Shown piece after piece: positions 1-4,988 of a stretch of 6,205 nt of DNA. This DNA is from Paracoccus sp. (in: a-proteobacteria) (GTDB taxonomy: Bacteria; Pseudomonadota; Alphaproteobacteria; Rhodobacterales; Rhodobacteraceae). The notes under the pieces were generated by a model that searched no databases, was not told the DNA's origin, and worked only from the letters and a program-made list of their open reading frames with translations. Location of the stretch: contig JAGPGI010000172.1 of the NCBI GenBank assembly GCA_018056045.1, positions 1 to 6,205 on the forward strand, in the 5' to 3' direction. The translations under genes were made by a program, and so were the position numbers. Within the stretch, counting starts at the first letter, position 1. The number at the start of each line of letters is the position of its first letter.

Positions 1-1014
1 GACCAGCACCGGCTGAAAGCGACGGGCAAGGGCCGCGTCCTTTTCGATATATTTGCGGTATTCGTCCAGCGTGGTGGCGCCGACGCAATGCAGCTCACCC
101 CGGGCAAGCGCGGGCTTGATCAGGTTCGCGGCATCCATGGCGCCATCGGTCTTGCCGGCGCCGACAAGGACATGCAGCTCGTCGATGAACAGGATCACCT
201 CGCCGGCGGCATCCTCGATTTCCTTCAGAATCGCCTTCAGCCGTTCCTCGAACTCACCGCGATATTTCGCGCCGGCGATCAGCGCGCCCATGTCCAGCGC
301 CCAAAGCTGCTTGTTGCGCAGGGATTCGGGCACGTCGCCATCAATGATGCGCAGGGCCAGCCCCTCGGCGATGGCGGTCTTGCCGACGCCGGGTTCCCCG
401 ATCAGCACCGGGTTGTTCTTGGTGCGGCGCGACAGAACCTGCATGGCGCGGCGGATTTCCTCATCCCGACCGATGATCGGGTCGATCTTGCCGTCGGCGG
501 CGGCCTCGGTCAGGTTGCGGGCGTATTTCTGCAACGCTTCATAACTGTCCTCGGCGCTGGCGCTGTCGGCGGTGCGGCCCTTGCGAATGTCGTTGATAGC
601 CGCATTCAGCGCCTGCGCGGTCACGCCGCCGGCGGTCAGCGCGTCGCGCGCATTGGTATTGGCCACGGCCAGAGCGGTCAGCAGACGCTCGGCAGGCACA
701 AAACTGTCGCCGGCTTTCTTGGCCAGCTTTTCGGCCTCGTCCAGCACGCGGACCATGCTGGGATCGACATAGACCTGACCCTGCCCGCCCGACACCTTGG
801 GCTGCTTGGCCACGGCCTGATCGGCAGCCTGCCGCACGGCGGCCGGATCGCCCCCGGCGCGGCTGATCAGGTTGCTGGCAAATCCCTGTTCGTCATCCAT
901 CAGCGCCTTCAACAGATGCTCGGGCATCACGCGCTGGTTTTCCTCGCGGATCGCGATGGTCTGCGCCGCCTGCACGAAGCCACGCGACCGTTCCGTGAAT
1001 TTTTCCATATTCAT
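1..1014 (-). CDS. clpB: ATP-dependent disaggregase ClpB, N-terminal part (cut by window edge)
   Basis: ClpB is a cytoplasmic hexameric AAA+ chaperone that works with DnaK/DnaJ/GrpE to pull polypeptides out of heat-induced aggregates. The frame is open from the ATG at 1014-1012 to base 1, giving 338 of the usual ~860-870 residues. The Clp N-domain occupies about residues 1-145 ([18 protein letters not shown] start). NBD1 follows: GRDEEIRR, Walker A GEPGVGKT at residues 206-213 (bases 376-399), Walker [10 protein letters not shown] at 273-281 (bases 172-198), and a sensor-region stretch [15 protein letters not shown] close to the edge. Walker A lysine 212 and Walker B glutamate 279 fall at the same numbers as in E. 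coli ClpB, which supports this start. A purine-rich AAGGAA Shine-Dalgarno lies 6-7 bases upstream. A second Met at codon 3 is a possible alternative start. The middle domain and NBD2 are outside the window. A sigma-32-like promoter lies upstream. Identification is near certain. Confidence 0.97.
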   Translation of the reverse strand, partial: MNMEKFTERSRGFVQAAQTIAIREENQRVMPEHLLKALMDDEQGFASNLISRAGGDPAAVRQAADQAVAKQPKVSGGQGQVYVDPSMVRVLDEAEKLAKKAGDSFVPAERLLTALAVANTNARDALTAGGVTAQALNAAINDIRKGRTADSASAEDSYEALQKYARNLTEAAADGKIDPIIGRDEEIRRAMQVLSRRTKNNPVLIGEPGVGKTAIAEGLALRIIDGDVPESLRNKQLWALDMGALIAGAKYRGEFEERLKAILKEIEDAAGEVILFIDELHVLVGAGKTDGAMDAANLIKPALARGELHCVGATTLDEYRKYIEKDAALARRFQPVLV

Positions 1015-1086
1015 ATGAAATTCCTTTCCTCAGCCCCCGCAATGGACCGCCCTTATCGGCGCGGCCCGGTTCGGGTCCGTCGTATC

Positions 1087-1115
1087 AGATGGGCAGGAAG
1101 AAACGGGGTTTCAAG
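1087..1115 (-). promoter_or_regulatory. Heat-shock (sigma-32/RpoH-type) promoter of clpB
   Basis: On the minus strand a -35 element CTTGAAA (1115-1109) is followed after 15 bases by a -10 element CCCATCT (1093-1087). This closely matches the classical RpoH consensus (CTTGAAA, 13-17 bases, CCCCAT-T). It points at clpB, and transcription would begin near 1080, leaving a leader of about 65 bases. clpB belongs to the RpoH regulon in proteobacteria generally. That this site is used is an inference from the match and its position. Confidence 0.75.
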
Positions 1116-1137
1116 ACACCCGGTTCCTGCATATAAG
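1109..1137 (+). promoter_or_regulatory. Candidate vegetative promoter of pyrF (weak)
   Basis: On the plus strand a TATAAG box at 1132-1137 is preceded, after a 17-base spacer, by TTTCAA at 1109-1114, a poor -35 (3 of 6 matches to TTGACA). The start would fall near 1144, leaving about 27 bases of leader before pyrF. The -35 box covers the same bases as the -35 of the clpB heat-shock promoter on the other strand. No better candidate is visible in the spacer. Confidence 0.35.
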
Positions 1138-1170
1138 CGCGCCGTTTGTCTCAGGTCCAGAGGTGGAAAA

Positions 1171-1863
1171 ATGAACGACCGTCTGATCGTGGCGCTGGAT
1201 GTGCCGAACGCGCTGGCCGGGCTGGAACTGGCCGAAAGGATCGGCGACGCCACCAGCTTCTACAAGATCGGTCTTGGCATGCTGACCGGCGGCGGCCTTG
1301 CGCTGGCCAATGAGCTGAAACAGGAACATGGCAAGCGCATCTTTCTGGACATGAAGTTCTTTGACATCGGCGCCACGGTCGAGGCGGCGGTCAAGGGCAT
1401 CGCCCAGTATGATCTGGATTTCCTGACCGTGCACGGTGACCCGCATGTCGTGCGCGCGGCCAAACAGGGCGCGGCCGGATCGGGGCTGAAAATCCTTGCC
1501 GTGACCATCCTGACCTCGCTGGACCGGGCCGATCTGGATGCCGGGCTGATCGTGCCGGGCGACGTGACCGAGATCGTCACCACCCGCGCCGCCCGCGCGC
1601 TGGAGGCCGGGGCCGATGGCGTCATCGCCAGCCCGCGCGAGGCCGCGCTGATCCGCGCCCTGCCCGAGGCCGCAGGCCGGCTGATCGTCACCCCCGGCGT
1701 GCGTCCGGCGGGCAGCGACGCGGGCGACCAGAAACGCATCGAGACCCCGGCGACCGCCATCGCCAACGGCGCCGACCATATCGTCGTCGGCCGCCCGATC
1801 TGGAAAGCCGCCGATCCCCGCGCCGCCGCGCTGGCGATTCAGGCGGATCTGGCCGGGGTCTGA
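1171..1863 (+). CDS. pyrF: Orotidine 5'-phosphate decarboxylase
   Basis: PyrF decarboxylates orotidine 5'-monophosphate to UMP, the last step of de novo pyrimidine synthesis, in the cytoplasm. The 230-residue product is full length for the bacterial short-form family. The TIM-barrel signatures are visible: VALDVP with Asp10, Lys32 in FYKIG, and the catalytic D-x-K-x-x-D motif as Asp60-Met-Lys62-Phe-Phe-Asp65 in FLDMKFFDIG. TPGVRP and VVGRPI near the C terminus are the phosphate-binding loops. The start at 1171 is chosen because it gives the normal N terminus (MNDRLIVALDVP) and has an AGGTGG Shine-Dalgarno 4 bases upstream at 1161-1166. The same frame stays open far upstream, antisense to clpB, but that extension is not coding. 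The gene is divergent from clpB and convergent with the NUDIX gene, with only 6 bases between stops and no terminator-like hairpin there. Confidence 0.97.
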   Translation: MNDRLIVALDVPNALAGLELAERIGDATSFYKIGLGMLTGGGLALANELKQEHGKRIFLDMKFFDIGATVEAAVKGIAQYDLDFLTVHGDPHVVRAAKQGAAGSGLKILAVTILTSLDRADLDAGLIVPGDVTEIVTTRAARALEAGADGVIASPREAALIRALPEAAGRLIVTPGVRPAGSDAGDQKRIETPATAIANGADHIVVGRPIWKAADPRAAALAIQADLAGV

Positions 1864-1869
1864 GCCCGT

Positions 1870-2361
1870 CTAAGCTGGCGCCTGAAGGTCCAGCACCATC
1901 CGCACGCGGTCGCGGAAATGCGGCACCGCGCGCGGATGGGCGATGAATTCAGGCACCGGCATCATCCGCCATTCCTGCCCCTCGTCGCCAAAGCGGATCG
2001 CGGCGATTTCGGCCGCCGTGATCGTTCCGGTAAACAGCCACGATTGCCGTGTCGGATCGTGCCAGCCGGGAAAGACATGGCCGGTCAGCCGCTCGGGGGC
2101 CAGCGTCAGGCCGAATTCCTCGGCCAGTTCGCGCAAGCCGCAGTCCAGCGGCGTCTCGCCGGGTTCAGCCCCGCCGCCGGGCAGGTCCCAATGCGCGGGA
2201 AACGGAATCCAGTCGAAATCGTCGCGCAGACAGGTCAGCAGCCGGCCCCGATGGGTCAGGGCCAGCTTGGTGCCGATGAAACCTAGTTGTCGTTGATGTC
2301 GCGGTCCCAGATCTTCACCTCGCCGCGACTGGCGCCAAAGACGCGCCGCAAAACCAGCCAT
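1870..2361 (-). CDS. NUDIX hydrolase (start uncertain)
   Basis: NUDIX enzymes hydrolyse a nucleoside diphosphate linked to another group, with Mg2+. A perfect NUDIX box (G-x5-E-x7-R-E-L-A-E-E-F-G-L) occupies residues 63-85 when counted from the ATG at 2361. It is preceded by a strand-rich FIGTKLAL segment and the WDLPGGG loop. The substrate cannot be told from sequence. The start is a problem. The conserved domain begins at about FIGTKL (near 2280), just after the NfeD stop codon, but no ATG, GTG or TTG is in frame there. The first canonical in-frame codons upstream are ATG 2361 (163 residues, used here) and GTG 2418 (182 residues). Both lie inside the NfeD gene and would add an arginine-rich stretch unlikely to be part of the fold. 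A CTG at 2310 has a GAGGTGA Shine-Dalgarno-like string 4 bases upstream (2315-2321). Family assignment is firm; the N terminus is not. Confidence 0.88.
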   Translation of the reverse strand: MAGFAARLWRQSRRGEDLGPRHQRQLGFIGTKLALTHRGRLLTCLRDDFDWIPFPAHWDLPGGGAEPGETPLDCGLRELAEEFGLTLAPERLTGHVFPGWHDPTRQSWLFTGTITAAEIAAIRFGDEGQEWRMMPVPEFIAHPRAVPHFRDRVRMVLDLQAPA

Positions 2362-2546
2362 GCAAGCCCGGTCAGCAAGGCCGCGACGACCAGCGCCATC
2401 GGCAGCCCGCCCGTCCACAGGCCCAGCAAAAGCGCAAGACCCATCAGCGCCGCCGCGATGGCCGCGCCCAGAAAGAACCAGCCGGGCAGCGCCAGTTCCA
2501 GCGCCGCCAGAACCAGCGCGGCAATGATCCAGATCCAGCCGCTCAT
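2283..2546 (-). CDS. Short NfeD-like integral membrane protein
   Basis: This 87-residue protein is mostly membrane: hydrophobic stretches lie at about residues 4-19, 22-42 and 49-66. A short polar tail ends in KIWDRDINDN. Short NfeD-family proteins are typically encoded beside SPFH/stomatin genes and are thought to act with them in membrane organisation or quality control. That is the arrangement here: the ATG overlaps the SPFH stop codon by 4 bases (ATGA at 2546-2543), so translation is probably coupled. With only about 20 residues after the last membrane segment there is no room for the C-terminal OB-fold of longer NfeD proteins. The assignment rests on this neighbourhood, the membrane pattern and the general resemblance to small NfeD proteins. 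No catalytic residues are evident. Confidence 0.85.
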   Translation of the reverse strand: MSGWIWIIAALVLAALELALPGWFFLGAAIAAALMGLALLLGLWTGGLPMALVVAALLTGLAWLVLRRVFGASRGEVKIWDRDINDN

Positions 2547-3436
2547 CCCGCCTTCACGCCCCGAAACAGCTTGAAGGCGTCGCCAAAGGCCTCGATGGCC
2601 GAGGCGGGCAGCACGATGGTCTGCTTGCCCTGCCCCTTGCCGACCTCGGTCAGGACCTCGACCTGACGCATGGCGACCTGATATTGCGCCGCCTCGATGC
2701 CGCCGTCGCGGATGGCCACGGCGATGGCATTGGTGGCATAGGCCTCGGCATCGGCCAGCACGCGCTTGGCCTTGGCCTGCTGTTCGGCGGCGTAAAGATC
2801 GCCGTCAGCGGCCAGTTCGACCGCGCGCTTGCGGCCCTCGGCCTCGGTCACCTGCGCGCGGCGTGCGCGCTCGGCGTTCAGCTGCTGCAGCATGGCGGCG
2901 CGGGTGGCCTCGTCCAGATTGACGTCAAGGATTTCCGCCCGCGTCACCTCGATGCCCCAGTCATCGACGACATTGGCCAGCGAATCGCGGATGCGTTCGA
3001 TCAGATGGGCGCGGTTCGACTGGACCTGATCCAGCTCCATCGTGCCGATTTCCGAACGCACGATACCCGCGACGGTGGTCGCGATCGCCGCATCCACGTC
3101 GCGGATGCGATAGACGGTCTTTTCCGGCTCGATGATGCGGTAAAAGACCGAGGTTTCGACCTGCACCAGCACGTTGTCGGCTGTGATCGCATCCTGACGC
3201 GAGGTCGGCAACTGCCGCTCCAGCACAGAGATCTTGTGCGCGACCCGGTCGAGGAAGGGCACGATGAAATTGATCCCCGGCCCCAGCACGGCGCGCAGCC
3301 GGCCAAAACGCTCGACCACGTATTTTTCCGATTGCGGCACGATGCGGACGGCGCTGCGAACGGCAAGAAAGATCACCACCGCCAGAACGATCAGCGCGAT
3401 GTTCTGGTCCAGCAGCTCGGCAATTTCAGGGGGCAT
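2543..3436 (-). CDS. SPFH/stomatin-like (slipin/QmcA-type) membrane protein
   Basis: SPFH proteins form large oligomers at the membrane and are linked to membrane microdomains and to control of membrane proteases. The product has 297 residues, within the usual 290-320 range. An N-terminal transmembrane segment (about residues 12-28, NIALIVLAVVIFLAV) is followed by the SPFH/band-7 domain at about 29-190. That domain includes VPQSEKYVVERFGR, LGPGINFIVPFLDRV and the Q-x-x-R-A-H region. A charged, Ala/Glu/Arg-rich stretch at about 190-245 is probably coiled coil, and the tail includes QTIVLPASAIEAFG. The ATG at 3436 has an AAAGGAA Shine-Dalgarno at 3442-3448 with a 5-base spacer. The upstream amidohydrolase gene ends 18 bases away, and the downstream NfeD gene overlaps by 4 bases. 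Membership in the paraslipin/QmcA branch is likely from the LGPGINF and NfeD context, but I cannot fix the subfamily. Confidence 0.93.
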   Translation of the reverse strand: MPPEIAELLDQNIALIVLAVVIFLAVRSAVRIVPQSEKYVVERFGRLRAVLGPGINFIVPFLDRVAHKISVLERQLPTSRQDAITADNVLVQVETSVFYRIIEPEKTVYRIRDVDAAIATTVAGIVRSEIGTMELDQVQSNRAHLIERIRDSLANVVDDWGIEVTRAEILDVNLDEATRAAMLQQLNAERARRAQVTEAEGRKRAVELAADGDLYAAEQQAKAKRVLADAEAYATNAIAVAIRDGGIEAAQYQVAMRQVEVLTEVGKGQGKQTIVLPASAIEAFGDAFKLFRGVKAG

Positions 3437-3454
3437 TCAAATTCCTTTCGTCAC

Positions 3455-4318
3455 TCACTCCGCCGCGATCGCCCGCTCGCCCAGATCGGGGCGCAGCCGC
3501 GCCAGCCGGGCGATAACGCCCGCGAACCGGTCGGCGAACTGTTCGAAATCCGGGCGCTCGCGGATCCGCCGTTCGTCCATGTAAAGCGAGCGGTCAAGCT
3601 CAAGCTGCACGACATGCACATTTTCGCGCGGCCGGCCATAGGCGGCGGCAATATAGGCGCCGGAGAAGGGCGAGTTGCGGCGCAGGCGGAATCCCTCGGC
3701 CATGACGGCATCCGCCACCCCCGCCGCGATCCGGGGCGAGGCAGAGGTACCGTTGCGATCCCCAAGGACCAGATCCGGGCGCGGGCGCGGCAGATGCGCG
3801 AGCGCGTCGCGCGGCATGGAATGCATGTCGATCAGGATGGCGCCGCCAAAGCGCGCCACCGATTCGTCGATCAGGCCCGCAAGCGCGCGGTGATAGGGCC
3901 GCCAGAAGCAGGCGATGCGCCGCTCGGCCTCGGCCTGCGACATCGGGCCGTCATAGATCGCCCGCCCCTGCGAGACGACGCGGGGAATCACTCCCAGCCC
4001 GGCCATGATTCGCGGGCTGAGCGCCACGGGCGGTGCGCAGCTGACCACCAGCGGGTCGATTTCCTCGGGGCCGCGATTGAGGTCGATCACGCAGCGCGGC
4101 ACCCGCGCCGTCAGAAGCGCCGCGCCATGATCGGGCGCCGAGGCGATCAGCCTGTCCATGAAAGCATCTTCGGATGAGCGCAAAAGCAGCGGATCCAGCC
4201 GCGATTCGGCCAGAAACCACGCCGGATAGTGCCGGCCCGAATGCGGGGACGCAAAAATCACCCCGCCCTTCCATTCGGGCGGCCGGATCAGATCGAAGGT
4301 CTGCTCTTCCAGCGTCAT
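3455..4318 (-). CDS. N-formylglutamate amidohydrolase family protein
   Basis: Enzymes of this family hydrolyse N-formyl-L-glutamate to formate and glutamate, the last step of one branch of histidine degradation. They are metal-dependent. The 287-residue product is typical in length. Diagnostic stretches are SPHSGRHYP (residues 24-32, His26), SSEDAFMDRL (48-57), VPRCVIDLNRGPEEIDP (73-89), RPYHRAL (140-146), ILIDMHSMP (161-169, His166), then DLVLGDRNGTSASP, SPFSGAYIAAAYGRP and VQLELDRSLYMDE. The histidines in SPHSG and DMHS are probable metal ligands. The frame is open further upstream to 4453. The ATG at 4318 is preferred because it begins at MTLEEQTFDLIRPP, has a GGAG-type ribosome site, and lies downstream of a promoter-like sequence that the longer version would swallow. 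No other hut genes are in the window, so the true substrate may differ. It is probably the first gene of a run with SPFH, NfeD and NUDIX. Confidence 0.9.
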   Translation of the reverse strand: MTLEEQTFDLIRPPEWKGGVIFASPHSGRHYPAWFLAESRLDPLLLRSSEDAFMDRLIASAPDHGAALLTARVPRCVIDLNRGPEEIDPLVVSCAPPVALSPRIMAGLGVIPRVVSQGRAIYDGPMSQAEAERRIACFWRPYHRALAGLIDESVARFGGAILIDMHSMPRDALAHLPRPRPDLVLGDRNGTSASPRIAAGVADAVMAEGFRLRRNSPFSGAYIAAAYGRPRENVHVVQLELDRSLYMDERRIRERPDFEQFADRFAGVIARLARLRPDLGERAIAAE

Positions 4319-4372
4319 TGCGCGCTCCGCTGCGGCGGGGGGGCCTGCGACATGGCAAATAGGGCTGATTGA

Positions 4373-4400
4373 TTTATAAACCATCGCGGCCCGGAACCAA
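4373..4400 (-). promoter_or_regulatory. Candidate promoter for the amidohydrolase-SPFH-NfeD-NUDIX run
   Basis: On the minus strand TATAAA (4378-4373, 5 of 6 to TATAAT) is preceded, after 16 bases, by TTGGTT (4400-4395, 3 of 6 to TTGACA). It would give a leader of about 48 bases before the ATG at 4318. It stands back to back with the tRNA-Val promoter, and the two -35 boxes are 12 bases apart. Confidence 0.5.
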
Positions 4401-4412
4401 GTCGAATGAGGC

Positions 4413-4441
4413 TTGAAACCCCCGGAAGACGTGGATATAGA
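4413..4441 (+). promoter_or_regulatory. Sigma-70-type promoter of tRNA-Val
   Basis: TTGAAA (4413-4418) and TATAGA (4436-4441) are separated by the ideal 17 bases. Initiation near 4448 would leave a 5' leader of about 46 bases, to be removed by RNase P before the mature tRNA begins at 4494. The match is good for a GC-rich alphaproteobacterium, and its position fits a stable-RNA promoter. Confidence 0.7.
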
Positions 4442-4493
4442 CACGCCGACCACGGGGATCGGGCGGTATTTGCCGGTCGAATCACCAGGCAGT

Positions 4494-4568
4494 GGGCGGT
4501 TAGCTCAGCGGTAGAGCACTACGTTGACATCGTAGTGGCCACTGGTTCGATCCCAGTACCGCCCACCA
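4494..4568 (+). tRNA. tRNA-Val (anticodon GAC)
   Basis: The 75-base sequence folds into a complete cloverleaf. The 7-bp acceptor stem is GGGCGGT with ACCGCCC, the D stem is GCTC with GAGC, and the D loop is AGCGGTA. The anticodon stem is CTACG with CGTAG around the loop TTGACAT, giving anticodon GAC, which reads valine GUC and GUU codons. A 5-base variable loop, a T stem ACTGG with CCAGT and loop TTCGATC, discriminator A and an encoded CCA (4566-4568) complete it. All stems pair without mismatches. Confidence 0.98.
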
Positions 4569-4577
4569 TGATTCGCG

Positions 4578-4606
4578 CCCCCGGGGCTTAACCGGGGGTA
4601 TTTAAT
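4578..4606 (+). terminator. Hairpin with short AU-rich tail after tRNA-Val
   Basis: CCCCCGG (4578-4584) pairs perfectly with CCGGGGG (4592-4598) around a 7-base loop, GGCTTAA. The tail is TATTTAATTT, mixed A and T rather than a clean T-run. It probably defines the 3' side of the tRNA precursor and may terminate only partly, because no convincing separate promoter is visible between it and rpmJ. Confidence 0.6.
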
Positions 4607-4649
4607 TTCCAAGGCGCGACTTGCGATGCGCCGCGATAGGAGAAGACCG

Positions 4650-4775
4650 ATGAAGGTTCGCAATTCGCTCCGCTCGCTCAAGAGCCGCCACCGCGATTGC
4701 CAGATCGTGCGCCGTAAAGGCCGCATCTATGTCATCAACAAGACGAACCCGCGCTTCAAGGCCCGCCAGGGCTGA
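4650..4775 (+). CDS. rpmJ: 50S ribosomal protein L36, zinc-independent form
   Basis: L36 is the smallest protein of the large ribosomal subunit and helps organise 23S rRNA. The 41-residue product begins [18 protein letters not shown] and ends in [12 protein letters not shown]. The pattern is the basic, 41-residue L36 found in alphaproteobacteria. It has only one cysteine (Cys17) and lacks the CxxC and later Cys/His of the 37-residue zinc-ribbon form, so it should not need zinc. The ATG has a strong AGGAGA Shine-Dalgarno at 4638-4643 with a 6-base spacer. The gene sits between the tRNA-Val hairpin and a clear terminator, so it forms a one-gene unit or is co-transcribed with the tRNA. Confidence 0.97.
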   Translation: MKVRNSLRSLKSRHRDCQIVRRKGRIYVINKTNPRFKARQG

Positions 4776-4803
4776 TAGACCGGCAAGTCAGATGACCCGA
4801 AGG

Positions 4804-4825
4804 CGCCCGCAATGCGGGCGTTTTT
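4804..4825 (+). terminator. Rho-independent terminator of rpmJ
   Basis: A perfect 7-bp GC stem, CGCCCGC (4804-4810) with GCGGGCG (4814-4820), closes a 3-base AAT loop and is followed by TTTTT (4821-4825) and then CATTTT. It lies 28 bases after the rpmJ stop. The other strand has no T-run after the stem, so it should work in the plus direction only. Confidence 0.88.
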
Positions 4826-4956
4826 CATTTTCGGCGGGACGGTTTTCGTGTCTGCGACCGGGGCCGACTGCCCCCCTGTCCTTCGGTCCCTGGACCGATG
4901 GCGGATTCGATGCACAGTCCCGCGGATATTTCAGCATGAAAGAATGAGCCGGGGCG
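4826..4956. other. Intergenic stretch without a recognised gene
   Basis: This spacer separates the rpmJ terminator from the converging minus-strand gene. Apart from a small palindrome (TCGGTC and GACCGA around CCTG, near 4883-4898) without a T-run, I see no gene, RNA or strong regulatory signal. Short open frames here lack ribosome sites and resemble nothing I know. Confidence 0.5.
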
Positions 4957-4988
4957 TCAGCGCAACAAGACATCAGCGCAACAAGACA
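4957..4988. repeat. Perfect 16-bp tandem duplication spanning a stop codon
   Basis: The unit TCAGCGCAACAAGACA occurs twice head to tail (4957-4972 and 4973-4988). Read on the minus strand, the gene-proximal copy encodes the final VLLR and its TGA stop (4975-4973). The second copy lies wholly in the 3' untranslated region. Removing either copy would leave the protein unchanged. Confidence 0.95.

Noticed and set aside
88..1170. Upstream in-frame extension of the pyrF frame, giving a 591-residue open frame
   Set aside because: It is antisense to clpB, whose protein matches its family throughout. PyrF is full length from 1171 with a good ribosome site. Stop-free antisense frames are common at high GC.
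2684..4177. Plus-strand open frame of 497 codons
   Set aside because: It runs antisense to the SPFH and amidohydrolase genes, both clearly coding, and crosses their junction. The product is His/Arg/Gly-rich without recognisable domains, typical of a shadow frame.
4319..4453. Longer N terminus for the amidohydrolase from the ATG at 4453
   Set aside because: The extra residues do not look like the family, have no clear ribosome site, and would run through both promoter candidates. The family-like sequence begins at 4318.
4524..4529. Perfect TTGACA as a possible -35 for rpmJ
   Set aside because: It is the anticodon loop and stem of tRNA-Val, and there is no -10 at a suitable distance.
4406..4591. 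Small plus-strand open frame over the tRNA
   Set aside because: It passes through the tRNA-Val gene and its promoter, so it is not coding.
4804..4825. The rpmJ terminator as a bidirectional terminator also serving the right-end gene
   Set aside because: On the minus strand the stem is followed by a GC-rich sequence, not a T-run, and it lies almost 150 bases beyond the stop.
4883..4898. Small palindrome TCGGTC/GACCGA as terminator or operator
   Set aside because: It has a short stem, no T-run and no adjacent promoter. Such palindromes are expected by chance in GC-rich DNA.
4494..4988. tRNA-Val and the 16-bp repeat as an integration site of a mobile element
   Set aside because: The repeat does not match the tRNA 3' end, and there is no integrase, phage gene or displaced tRNA fragment. 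The surrounding genes are ordinary housekeeping genes.
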